Assembly: GCF_013184805.1 (NCBI RefSeq)
Contig: NZ_JAATNG010000008.1
Span: forward strand, 62,001-126,000
From: Pseudoruegeria sp. HB172150
GTDB lineage: Bacteria > Pseudomonadota > Alphaproteobacteria > Rhodobacterales > Rhodobacteraceae
Direction: 5' to 3'
DNA: 64,000 nucleotides
Shown here: positions 35,140 through 43,075 of the stretch, in pieces
Layout: every line of letters begins with the position of its first letter
Numbering within the stretch: the stretch's first letter is position 1
Position numbers and translations under genes: made by a program
The notes under the pieces: generated by a model
The model's database searches: none
What the model was told of the DNA's origin: nothing
The model's input: the letters and a program-made list of their open reading frames with translations, nothing else

Positions 35140-35291
35140 TGGCAGTTCGGGTGCATTGAGCACACGACTTCGGCTCACCAATTGTGATGCGAATTCCGCT
35201 CCCCGAATGATCGGCGACCAATTAACCTGGCCTTTGTACGAGCGGTTACCGGACCGCCGCCGGCGTCCGTAGCTGCATCGCGGAATTCAGT

Positions 35292-35307
35292 TGCTGCAGG
35301 TGCAGCA
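35292..35307. promoter_or_regulatory. inverted repeat upstream of nasT
   Basis: TGCTGCA-GG-TGCAGCA is a perfect palindrome with 7-base arms, ending 18 bases before the nasT start. It could be an operator or an RNA hairpin near the ribosome site. Its spacer is too short for an ANTAR-type hexaloop. Confidence 0.4.
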
Positions 35308-35325
35308 CTGACACATAGTCGTGGG

Positions 35326-35910
35326 ATGGACGAGTTGCTGTCGATCATTGTCGTCGAGCCGGATCGCGACCGCGCAATGCTGATCGTCGACAGCCTGCGG
35401 GGGGCAGGCGATTTCGACATCCACGTGATTTCCGAGGTCACCGGTCTTGCGCGCCATATCAAAAGCCACAACCCCGATGTCGTCCTGATCGACATCGAGA
35501 ACCCGTCCCGCGACATGCTGGAGGAGCTGACGCTTGCCTCCGGTCCGCTGGAACGCCCGGTGGCCATGTTCGTGGACCGCTCCGCCGACGGGCTGACCGA
35601 CGCGGCCATCGAGGCCGGCGTGTCCGCCTACGTGGTCGACGGGCTGAAACCAGACCGGGTGAAGCCCGTGCTCGACGCCGCCATCGCCCGGTTCCGGATG
35701 TTCCAGCGCATGCGCACCGAACTGGCCGAGACCAAGCGCGCGCTGGAAGAACGCAAGGTGATCGACCGCGCCAAGGGCATGCTGATGAAGGCCAAGGGCC
35801 TGAACGAGGAAGAGGCCTACGCGCTCCTGCGCAAGACCGCGATGGATCAGGGGCGCAGGGTTGCCGACGTGGCGCAGGCGCTGGTGACGGCGGCGGGGCT
35901 TCTGTCGTGA
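35326..35910 (+). CDS. nasT: NasT, nitrate-responsive ANTAR antiterminator
   Basis: A 194-residue regulator. A receiver-like domain (about 1-120: SIIVVEPDRDRAMLIVDSL, then VVLIDIENPS) precedes a coiled coil and a C-terminal ANTAR RNA-binding domain (about 130-190: RKVIDRAKGMLMKAKGLNEEEAYALLRKTAM). In characterised systems NasT binds paired hexaloop hairpins in the nas leader and prevents termination, while NasS holds it inactive without nitrate. The overlapping nasS gene and the hairpin/terminator leader at 37194-37299 fit this. ATG 35326 has GTGGGA just upstream. Confidence 0.92.
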   Translation: MDELLSIIVVEPDRDRAMLIVDSLRGAGDFDIHVISEVTGLARHIKSHNPDVVLIDIENPSRDMLEELTLASGPLERPVAMFVDRSADGLTDAAIEAGVSAYVVDGLKPDRVKPVLDAAIARFRMFQRMRTELAETKRALEERKVIDRAKGMLMKAKGLNEEEAYALLRKTAMDQGRRVADVAQALVTAAGLLS

Positions 35911-37085
35911 CACCGACGCGGTTATCGGTCGGGTTCATCCCGCTTATCGATGCGGTGCCGCTGATCGCGGCGCAGGAGATGGGTTTTGCCGGCGAAGAGG
36001 GCATCACCCTCGACCTCGTCGCCGCGCCGTCATGGTCCTCGCTGCGCGACATGCTGGTCTTCGGACGGGTGCAGGCGGCGCATATGCTCGCCCCGGTTCC
36101 GGTGGCGGCGGCGCTGGGACTTGGCGGAACCGGTTCCGCGATTTCGGCGGTGTCGGTCCTGTCGGTCAACGGCAACACCATCGGTGTCAGCCGCGAGCTT
36201 GCGGCGCGGCTGCGCGGCGCGGGCCACGATTTCGGGTTCCACGATGCCACGGCGGCGGGCAGGGCGCTGATCGCGGCCGCGCCCGCACCGCTACGGATCG
36301 GCGTGCCGTTCCCGTTCTCGATGCATGCCGAGCTTCTGTACTACTGGCTGTCCGCACTGGGCCTGCCGGCGCCGCAGGGCGTCGACATCAAGACGGTGCC
36401 GCCGCCGCTGATGGCGGATGCCATAGCGGCGGGTGAAATCGACGCGTTCTGCGTCGGCGCTCCATGGGGCTCCATCGCGGTGGAACAGGGCGTGGGGGAG
36501 CTGCTGTTGCCGACCTCTGCGATCTGGAGCTTCGCGCCCGAGAAGGTGCTTGCCGTGCGAACCGACTGGGCCACCGCCGAAGAGGCGCTGCTTGGCCGGC
36601 TGATCCGCGCGGTCTGGCGCGCCGGGCGCTGGCTGGACGAACCGGGAACCCGCAGCCTTGCCGCCGAGATCCTGTCGCGCCCGGAATACCTCAACGTCGA
36701 TGCCGAGATACTCGACCGGGGGTTGACCGGGAGCCTCACGATCAGCCCCGCCGGCGACATGCGCGAGGTCCCGGGCTTCATGGAGTTCCACCGGGGCGCC
36801 GCCGGGTTCCCGTGGCGCAGCCAGGCGGAATGGATCGCGTTGCAGCTTGCCGCGCGTACCGGGCTCGACCGCACCACCGCCGGGCGGGCAGGACGCACCA
36901 CGTTCCGGTCCGATATCTACCGGGCGGCGCTGGGCGGCACCAAGGCAGATCTGCCCGGCGCATCCTCGAAACTGGAGGGCGCGCTGGAGGCGGAAACCGC
37001 CGTCGCGTCGGAAAGCGGGCGCCTGTTTCTGCGTCCGAACTTGTTCTTCGACCGCCGCATTTTTGATCCCGACGCGCCGGTCTGA
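35907..37085 (+). CDS. nasS: NasS, nitrate/nitrite sensor
   Basis: A 392-residue protein of the NrtA/CmpA binding-protein family without a signal peptide, so cytoplasmic. It opens LSVGFIPLIDAVPLIAAQEMGFAGEEGITL and keeps the ligand-fold motifs (VFGRVQAAHMLAPVPVAAALG, DAFCVGAPWGS). NasS sequesters NasT until nitrate or nitrite binds. Starting at GTG 35907, it overlaps nasT by four bases, which suits a stoichiometric complex. It ends 271 bases before nrtA, the gap holding the regulatory leader. Confidence 0.9.
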   Translation: MTPTRLSVGFIPLIDAVPLIAAQEMGFAGEEGITLDLVAAPSWSSLRDMLVFGRVQAAHMLAPVPVAAALGLGGTGSAISAVSVLSVNGNTIGVSRELAARLRGAGHDFGFHDATAAGRALIAAAPAPLRIGVPFPFSMHAELLYYWLSALGLPAPQGVDIKTVPPPLMADAIAAGEIDAFCVGAPWGSIAVEQGVGELLLPTSAIWSFAPEKVLAVRTDWATAEEALLGRLIRAVWRAGRWLDEPGTRSLAAEILSRPEYLNVDAEILDRGLTGSLTISPAGDMREVPGFMEFHRGAAGFPWRSQAEWIALQLAARTGLDRTTAGRAGRTTFRSDIYRAALGGTKADLPGASSKLEGALEAETAVASESGRLFLRPNLFFDRRIFDPDAPV

Positions 37086-37158
37086 CCGGAAATTGTGCAG
37101 CCGCAGCAGCCAGTCGCGGCCGTTTTCCAAATATGAACGCGAATCGGAGCTTTTTATT

Positions 37159-37175
37159 GATTCGCGAAACGAATC
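37159..37175 (+). promoter_or_regulatory. stem-loop in nas leader, possible first ANTAR hairpin
   Basis: GATTCG-CGAAA-CGAATC forms a perfect 6-bp stem 18 bases before the hexaloop hairpin. Known ANTAR targets have two hairpins, each with a six-base loop bearing A at position 1 and G at 4. This loop has five bases and does not fit, so its role as the first hairpin is uncertain; it could instead be a DNA operator. Confidence 0.3.
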
Positions 37176-37193
37176 GCCGCATGAGACAGGTGT

Positions 37194-37214
37194 CGACAGG
37201 CAACGGCGCCGTCG
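37194..37214 (+). promoter_or_regulatory. ANTAR-type hexaloop hairpin (NasT target)
   Basis: CGAC-A-GGC, the six-base loop AACGGC, then GCC-GTCG forms a 7-bp stem with one bulged A. The loop has A at position 1 and G at position 4, the two bases required by ANTAR RNA-binding proteins. It lies upstream of a terminator and nrtA and downstream of nasTS, exactly where NasT should act. Confidence 0.72.
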
Positions 37215-37251
37215 AACGAAATTCTCCCAAAGATCGGGTGTACTGAGCGCA

Positions 37252-37299
37252 GCTGCTCGACGTCTCGCTATGAACGCGAGGTTCGTCAGCGGCTTTTTT
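37252..37299 (+). terminator. nas leader attenuator (intrinsic terminator)
   Basis: The stem pairs GCTGCT with AGCGGC (one G-U), GACG with CGTC, and CTCGC with GCGAG around the loop TATGAAC, with small bulges. Six T follow at 37294-37299. It lies 57 bases before the nrtA start inside the leader, so it must be read through for the operon to be expressed, the expected target of NasT antitermination. Confidence 0.82.
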
Positions 37300-37356
37300 C
37301 GTTTGCCCGTCGGGACTTGAAGGACTCACGGGCGCAGACCTTAGGGAAACCGACCC

Positions 37357-38724
37357 ATGAAGAACCTGCTACTTTCGTTCGCCGTTTCGTCCGTTGTGGC
37401 GACTGCGGCCTCCGCCCAGATGCTGGAACTGGAAAAGGACGAGCTGACCTTCGGCTTCATCAAGCTGACAGACATGGCGCCACTCGCGGTGGCCTATGAA
37501 CAGGGCTATTTCCTCGACGAAGGGCTCTTCGTCACGCTGGAAGCCCAAGCCAACTGGAAGGTGCTGCTGGACGGCGTGATCGACGGTCAGCTTGACGGCG
37601 CGCATATGCTGGCGGGTCAGCCTCTGGCTGCCACCATCGGCTTCGGCACCGAGGCACATATCATCACCCCCTTCTCGATGGACCTGAACGGCAACGGCAT
37701 TACCGTGTCGAACGAAATCTGGGAGCAGATGAAACCGAACATCCCGACCAATGCGGATGGCCTGCCGCAGCATCCGATCAGCGCCGCCGCGCTGGCCCCG
37801 GTGGTCGAGGACTACAAGTCCCAGGGCAAGCCCTTCAACATGGGCATGGTCTTCCCGGTTTCTACGCACAACTATGAGCTGCGTTACTGGCTGGCCGCCG
37901 GCGGGCTGCACCCGGGCTTTTACAGCCCCGAGAACATCACCGGCCAGATCAACGCTGACGTGCTGCTCTCCGTTACCCCGCCGCCGCAGATGCCGGCGAC
38001 GCTCGAAGCCGGAACGATCTATGGCTACTGCGTCGGCGAGCCGTGGAACCAGCAGGCTGTGTTCAAGGGCATCGGCGTGCCGGTGATCACCGACTACGAG
38101 CTGTGGAAGAACAACCCCGAGAAGGTGTTTGGCATTACCGCCGAATTCGCCGAGCAGTATCCGAACACGACGCTGGCCGTAACCAAGGCTCTGATCCGCG
38201 CCGCGATCTGGCTGGACGAGAACGACAACGCCAACCGCATGGCCGCCGTCGAGATCCTGTCGCAGCCTGAATACGTGGGCGCCGACGCCGAGGTGATCGC
38301 CAACTCCATGACCGGCACCTTCGAATACGAAAAGGGCGACAAGCGCGAGGTTCCGGACTTCAACGTCTTCTTCCGCTACAACGCGACCTATCCCTTCTAT
38401 TCCGACGCGGTCTGGTACCTGACCCAGATGCGCCGCTGGGGCCAGATCGCCGAGGCGAAGGACGACACCTGGTACGACGAGGTCGCCAGGAATGTTTACC
38501 GCCCCGACATCTACCTCGACGCCGCCCGCCTGCTGGTGGACGAGGGTCTGGCCGATGAAGCCGACTTCCCCTGGGACAGCGACGGCTACAAGGAAGCGAC
38601 CCCGGCCGAGGATATCATCGACGGTATCCCCTATGACGGCCGCTCGCCGAACGCCTATCTCGACAGCCTGCCGATCGGCCTGAAAGGCGAAGAGAAGATC
38701 GTCGGCAACGAGGTTCAGGGCTGA
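37357..38724 (+). CDS. nrtA: nitrate ABC transporter substrate-binding protein
   Basis: A 455-residue CmpA/NrtA-family protein with a Sec signal ([20 protein letters not shown], cleavage before QMLELE). Family motifs include [61 protein letters not shown] and a C-terminal [17 protein letters not shown]. It captures nitrate in the periplasm for NrtB and the fused ATPase. It is the first gene after the attenuator, and a strong hairpin follows its stop. Confidence 0.9.
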   Translation: MKNLLLSFAVSSVVATAASAQMLELEKDELTFGFIKLTDMAPLAVAYEQGYFLDEGLFVTLEAQANWKVLLDGVIDGQLDGAHMLAGQPLAATIGFGTEAHIITPFSMDLNGNGITVSNEIWEQMKPNIPTNADGLPQHPISAAALAPVVEDYKSQGKPFNMGMVFPVSTHNYELRYWLAAGGLHPGFYSPENITGQINADVLLSVTPPPQMPATLEAGTIYGYCVGEPWNQQAVFKGIGVPVITDYELWKNNPEKVFGITAEFAEQYPNTTLAVTKALIRAAIWLDENDNANRMAAVEILSQPEYVGADAEVIANSMTGTFEYEKGDKREVPDFNVFFRYNATYPFYSDAVWYLTQMRRWGQIAEAKDDTWYDEVARNVYRPDIYLDAARLLVDEGLADEADFPWDSDGYKEATPAEDIIDGIPYDGRSPNAYLDSLPIGLKGEEKIVGNEVQG

Positions 38725-38732
38725 GCCCTCGC

Positions 38733-38761
38733 GGGGCGCTCCCGATCCCGGCGAGCGCCCC
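38733..38761 (+). promoter_or_regulatory. intercistronic hairpin between nrtA and nrtB
   Basis: GGGGCGCTC, an 11-base loop and GAGCGCCCC form a perfect 9-bp GC-rich stem nine bases after the nrtA stop. No T tract follows. Such stems protect upstream mRNA from 3' exonucleases, which would keep the binding protein in excess over the permease (inference). Confidence 0.55.
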
Positions 38762-38810
38762 GGCACACCGCACATAGCCAACCCGAGACTTCCGAGCTGA
38801 GGACCAGCCA

Positions 38811-39896
38811 ATGACCGCCATTGACCCCACCGGGCTGAATGCCGCTGCCGACCGCGAGGCGCGCCGGGCCCGGACATTCACCCGCATCAACAAGGCCGAC
38901 AAATGGTTCCAGGTCCTCGGGCTTGCCTGGATCACCCCGGTCCTGAAAGCCGCCGCCGGCGACAACCCGAAAGCCCAGATGAAGGAAATCTGGCGCCTGC
39001 TGCTGGTGCCGATCCTGTCGATCCTCGCGTTTCTGGTGCTCTGGGGCACGCTTGCCCCGCAGGTCCAGACATCCCTTGGTGCCGTCCCCGGGCCGGCTCA
39101 GGTCTGGGAAGAGGCGGTGAACCTGCACCACGATGCGCAGGCCAAGGCCGCCAAGCGCGAGAAATTCGAGGACATGGTCGCGCAGCGAAACGAAAAGCTG
39201 ATCGCCGCTGGTCGCGCCGACGAGGTCAAGACCGTCGCCTATACCGGGGCGCCGAGCTACTACGAACAGATCTGGACCTCGATCAAGACCGTATTCTTCG
39301 GCTTCCTGATCGCCACCGCCGTCGCCGTGCCGCTGGGCATCCTCTCGGGCCTGTCGCCCATCGCGAATTCTGCGCTGAACCCGCTGATCCAGATCTTCAA
39401 GCCGGTCTCGCCGCTGGCCTGGCTGCCAATCGTGACGATGGTCGTCTCGGCCCTTTACACCACCGATGACGGCCTCTTCGCGAAATCCTTCCTCGTCTCG
39501 GCGATCACCGTGACGCTCTGCTCGCTCTGGCCGACGCTGATCAACACCTCGCTCGGCGTGGCGTCCATCGACAAGGATCTCGTCAACGTCTCCAAGGTCC
39601 TGAAGATGGGCACCTGGACCAAGATCACCAAGCTGGTCCTGCCCTCCGCCCTGCCGCTGATCTTCACCGGTCTGCGCCTGTCGCTCGGTGTCGGCTGGAT
39701 GGTCCTGATCGCCGCGGAAATGCTCGCCCAGAACCCGGGCCTCGGCAAGTTTGTCTGGGACGAGTTCCAGAACGGCAGCTCCAGCTCGCTCGCCAAGATC
39801 ATGGTCGCCGTCTTCACCATCGGCATCATCGGCTTCCTGCTGGACCGCGTGATGTACGCCCTCCAGTCCCTCTTCACCTTCTCGAACAACCGCTGA
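38811..39896 (+). CDS. nrtB: nitrate ABC transporter permease
   Basis: A 361-residue inner-membrane permease with an N-terminal cytoplasmic segment, one early helix (LLVPILSILAFLVLWGTL), a charged linker (about 110-150) and the BPD_transp_1 core. The ATPase-contact loop lies around SLGVASIDKDLVNVSKVLKMG and VLPSALPLIFTGLRLSLGV. It is longer than standard NrtB (about 280) because of the N-terminal helix and linker. GAGGA precedes ATG 38811. Confidence 0.88.
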   Translation: MTAIDPTGLNAAADREARRARTFTRINKADKWFQVLGLAWITPVLKAAAGDNPKAQMKEIWRLLLVPILSILAFLVLWGTLAPQVQTSLGAVPGPAQVWEEAVNLHHDAQAKAAKREKFEDMVAQRNEKLIAAGRADEVKTVAYTGAPSYYEQIWTSIKTVFFGFLIATAVAVPLGILSGLSPIANSALNPLIQIFKPVSPLAWLPIVTMVVSALYTTDDGLFAKSFLVSAITVTLCSLWPTLINTSLGVASIDKDLVNVSKVLKMGTWTKITKLVLPSALPLIFTGLRLSLGVGWMVLIAAEMLAQNPGLGKFVWDEFQNGSSSSLAKIMVAVFTIGIIGFLLDRVMYALQSLFTFSNNR

Positions 39897-39939
39897 GCGG
39901 CGCTCAGGCAGCGAAGCGACAGCGCGAAAGGAAATGCAG

Positions 39940-41637
39940 ATGAGCATCCTCAGGTTCGACAACGTCTCGAAGAGCTTCGGCGAAGGCACCTCGCGCGCCG
40001 AGGTCCTGAAGAACATCGACCTCGACGTCCGCGAAGGCGAGTTCCTGGTCCTGCTGGGCTTCTCGGGCACCGGCAAGACCACCCTGATCAACCTGATGGC
40101 GGGGCTGGAAAAGCCCACCACCGGCAGCGTGACCTTCAAGGGCAAGCCCGTCGACGGCCCGGGCCGCGAGCGTGGCGTGATCTTCCAGAACTACTCGCTG
40201 ATGCCGTGGCTGACGGTGAACGGCAATGTGGGTCTGGCGGTCGACACGGTCTTTCCCGGACTGTCCAGGGCGGAGCGCGCCGAGAAGGTCGCCCAGTACG
40301 TCAGAATGGTCGGCCTGTCCCATGCCACCACCCGCCGCCCTGCGGAACTCTCCGGCGGCATGCGCCAGCGCGTGAACGTCGCGCGGGCGCTGGCGATGAG
40401 CCCCGAGATGCTGCTGCTGGACGAGCCGCTTTCCGCGCTGGACGCGCTGACGCGCGCGAACCTCGCCGACGAGATCGAGCATATCTGGGAGCAGGACAAG
40501 AAGACCTGCGTCCTGATCACCAACGACGTGGACGAGGCGATTATCCTCGCCGACCGCATCATCGCCCTGAACCCCGACGGAACGCTGGGAGAGACCTTCG
40601 AGGTCGACATCCCGCGCCCGCGCGACCGGGGCGAGATGAACCACCACGACGGCTTCAAGACGCTGCGCGCCGACGTCACCACCTACCTGATGGATGTGGG
40701 GATCAAGGCGAAGGTCGAAGGCAGCAAGCTCCTGCCCAACGTAACGCCGATCCACGGCCTGCCAAGCGCTGTCGTCAAGGCGACCGAAGGCATGGTCGAG
40801 GAACGCTTCCTCGACTTCAGCCAGCTGCACAAGATCTATCCGACACCCAAGGGGCCGCTGACCGTGGTCGAGGACTTCAACCTGAAAATGAACAAGGGAG
40901 AGTTCGTCTCGCTGATCGGCCATTCGGGCTGCGGCAAGTCCACGGTCCTGACGATGGCGGCCGGGCTCAACGGCATTTCCAAAGGCGCGATCAAACTGGA
41001 TGGCCGCCATGTGGAAGGCGCCGACCCCGAACGCGCGGTGGTGTTCCAGTCGCCGTCGCTGTTCCCGTGGCTCACCGCAAAGGAGAACGTCAGTGTCGGC
41101 GTCGACCGTGTCTATCCCAAGGCCACCCAGGCCGAGCGCCAGGATGTGGTTGAGTATTACCTTGAGAGGGTCGGTCTCGCTGACTCTATGGATAAGCCCG
41201 CCAGCGATCTCTCGAACGGGATGAAACAGCGTGTGGGCATCGCACGCGCCTTCGCCCTGTCGCCCAAGCTTCTGCTGCTCGACGAGCCCTTCGGCATGCT
41301 CGACAGTCTGACGCGCTGGGAACTGCAGGAAGTCCTGATGGAAGTCTGGTCGCGCACCAAGGTGACCGCGATCTGCGTCACCCATGACGTGGACGAGGCG
41401 ATCCTGCTGGCCGATCGGGTGGTCATGATGACCAACGGTCCGCAGGCGACCATCGGCAAGATCGTGAATGTCGACCTGCCGCGCCCGCGCACCCGCAAGG
41501 CGCTGCTGGAGCACCCCGATTACTACCTCTACCGCGAGCAGGTCCTGAACTTCCTCGAGGAATACGAGCACGGCGCCAAGGGCAAGTCCGCCGAAACGAA
41601 ACCGGCGGAACAGTCCGCGAAGAAGAAGGCAGCCTGA
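39940..41637 (+). CDS. nitrate ABC transporter ATPase, two fused nucleotide-binding domains
   Basis: A 565-residue protein with two complete ABC cassettes. Domain 1 (about 1-250) has Walker A GFSGTGKTT, signature LSGGMRQR and Walker B LLLDEPLSALD. Domain 2 (about 290-540) has GHSGCGKST, LSNGMKQR and LLLDEPFGMLD. Both look catalytically competent. It replaces the separate NrtC and NrtD subunits of cyanobacteria and has no binding-protein-like domain at its C-terminus, which ends in a Lys/Ala/Glu-rich tail. ATG 39940 is better spaced from AAGGAA than the ATG at 39934. Confidence 0.9.
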   Translation: MSILRFDNVSKSFGEGTSRAEVLKNIDLDVREGEFLVLLGFSGTGKTTLINLMAGLEKPTTGSVTFKGKPVDGPGRERGVIFQNYSLMPWLTVNGNVGLAVDTVFPGLSRAERAEKVAQYVRMVGLSHATTRRPAELSGGMRQRVNVARALAMSPEMLLLDEPLSALDALTRANLADEIEHIWEQDKKTCVLITNDVDEAIILADRIIALNPDGTLGETFEVDIPRPRDRGEMNHHDGFKTLRADVTTYLMDVGIKAKVEGSKLLPNVTPIHGLPSAVVKATEGMVEERFLDFSQLHKIYPTPKGPLTVVEDFNLKMNKGEFVSLIGHSGCGKSTVLTMAAGLNGISKGAIKLDGRHVEGADPERAVVFQSPSLFPWLTAKENVSVGVDRVYPKATQAERQDVVEYYLERVGLADSMDKPASDLSNGMKQRVGIARAFALSPKLLLLDEPFGMLDSLTRWELQEVLMEVWSRTKVTAICVTHDVDEAILLADRVVMMTNGPQATIGKIVNVDLPRPRTRKALLEHPDYYLYREQVLNFLEEYEHGAKGKSAETKPAEQSAKKKAA

Positions 41638-41640
41638 TCC

Positions 41641-42072
41641 ATGCAGGATACCCAGATTACCCTTGTCCAGCAGAGCTTTGCCAAGGTCGTTCCGATCCGG
41701 GACGCCGCGGCGGAGATCTTCTATGCCGATCTCTTCGAAACCGCGCCGGAGGTCCGGCCATACTTCGGCAACGCCGACATGACAAAGCAGGGCGCCAAGC
41801 TGATGGCGACGCTCGGCGCCGTGGTGAACGGCCTGCGCAACCTGACCGCCATCGTGCCGGTCGCGCAGCAGCTTGCCATCCGCCACCTCGACTACGGCGT
41901 CCAGCCTGAAGACTACGCCAAGGTCGGCGCGTCGCTTCTTCGCACACTCGAAAAGGGGCTGGGAGAGGACTTCACCCCGGCGGTCCGCGACGCATGGACC
42001 GCCGCATACGCAACCCTGTCATCGGTGATGATCGAGGCCGCCTACCCGGACTCGTCCGCCGCCGCTCAGTGA
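41641..42072 (+). CDS. single-domain bacterial globin
   Basis: A 143-residue globin like the heme domain of flavohemoglobins, without the reductase part. It has the B/C-helix region AAEIFYADLFETAPEVRPYF (distal Tyr candidate and CD1 Phe), the proximal His in LAIRHLDYGVQPEDYAKVG and the C-terminal WTAAYATLSSVMIEAAY. It is three bases downstream of the ABC ATPase, in the nitrate operon. Nitrite reduction can give nitric oxide, so NO or O2 chemistry protecting the pathway is plausible, but nothing in the sequence proves it. Confidence 0.85.
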   Translation: MQDTQITLVQQSFAKVVPIRDAAAEIFYADLFETAPEVRPYFGNADMTKQGAKLMATLGAVVNGLRNLTAIVPVAQQLAIRHLDYGVQPEDYAKVGASLLRTLEKGLGEDFTPAVRDAWTAAYATLSSVMIEAAYPDSSAAAQ

Positions 42073-42128
42073 CAGACAACCGGGTCGCAACGCAGATGAC
42101 TGGACCCATCGCAGAGGAAGCCGCACCC

Positions 42129-43061
42129 ATGGAAGTGGCAATCGACACCCCCGTTAAGACGTTCATCGAGGTTACCGAGGTCTGGGTGCCCGAAGGCGAA
42201 AAGCTCGTCCTGGCCGAAGGCAATTACGGCGCGCTGGATGGCTTCGAGGAAGCCTCGCGCCGCGAAAGCTTTGCCCGGGACGAGGGCCTGCCCGGCAAGG
42301 CCTGGGCAGAGGCGCGGCCGGTCGTGCTGAAGCAGTTCGACGGCTCTTATTTCAAACGGACGGAGGCCGCGAAGGCCGCTGGGCTGACCAGCGCGGTCGC
42401 CATCCCGGTTTTCGATGGCGACACTCTGAAGGCCGTCCTTGTGGTGCTTTGCGGTGACGACAGCGAACGCACCGGCGCCATTGAGGTCTGGGCAGAGACC
42501 GACGGTCTGCTGATGCTGGATGACGGCTATTACGGCGCCGCGAAGCATTTCGAATGGGTGTCGCAGCACACACATTTCCCGGCTGGGCAGGGTCTTCCCG
42601 GCGGCGTCTGGTCGTCGAAAACCCCGATCCTGATGCGTGACCTCGGCTCCGGCTACCGGTTCATCCGGGCCGACAGCGCTGGCAAGGCGGGGCTGACGAC
42701 CGGGCTGGGCCTGCCGGTGCCGGTTCCCGGCAAGCGCGGCTACATCCTGACCCTGCTCTCCGCGCGTGGCACGCCCATCGCGCGCCGGTTCGAGATCTGG
42801 GATGCCCGGTCCGCAAAGGTCGGCAAGGCCAACGACGCCATCCTGATCGACGGCATCTGCGCCCGCGAAGGTGCGCTCTGGGACGAGGACAATCCGCGCC
42901 GCGTCACCGCCTGGCAGGGTGCCATCGGCCGCGTCCTGGGCACCGGCATTCCGCTGGTCGAGGGCGGCAAGCCCGGACTTGCAGCAGGCTACGACTCGAT
43001 GGTCGCGCTGCCGATCCACCAGGGTGGCGAGCTGTCGCACATCGTCGCCTGGTATCTCTGA
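42129..43061 (+). CDS. protein with two GAF-like halves, nitrate operon
   Basis: A 310-residue protein with two internally similar halves. LAEGNYGALDGFEEASRRESFARDEGLPGKAWAEARPVVL in the first resembles LDDGYYGAAKHFEWVSQHTHFPAGQGLPGGVWSSKTPIL in the second. Both resemble GAF sensor domains by the GLPG.W pattern and the following AIPVFDGDTLKAVLVV strand. ATG 42129 is chosen for its AGAGGAAG site; GTG 42069 (overlapping the globin stop) and ATG 42096 are alternatives. No output domain is present. A ligand- or redox-sensing role in nitrate assimilation is only a guess. Confidence 0.65.
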   Translation: MEVAIDTPVKTFIEVTEVWVPEGEKLVLAEGNYGALDGFEEASRRESFARDEGLPGKAWAEARPVVLKQFDGSYFKRTEAAKAAGLTSAVAIPVFDGDTLKAVLVVLCGDDSERTGAIEVWAETDGLLMLDDGYYGAAKHFEWVSQHTHFPAGQGLPGGVWSSKTPILMRDLGSGYRFIRADSAGKAGLTTGLGLPVPVPGKRGYILTLLSARGTPIARRFEIWDARSAKVGKANDAILIDGICAREGALWDEDNPRRVTAWQGAIGRVLGTGIPLVEGGKPGLAAGYDSMVALPIHQGGELSHIVAWYL

Positions 43062-43075
43062 GAGGAGTGGAAGCC

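Noticed and set aside
35140-35155. Sigma-54-like promoter TGGCAGTTCGGGTGCA after nrdJ, upstream of nasT
   Set aside because: The GG-N10-GC spacing fits, but the -12 half is poor, it abuts the nrdJ stop, and it is 170 bases from nasT with no visible enhancer sites.
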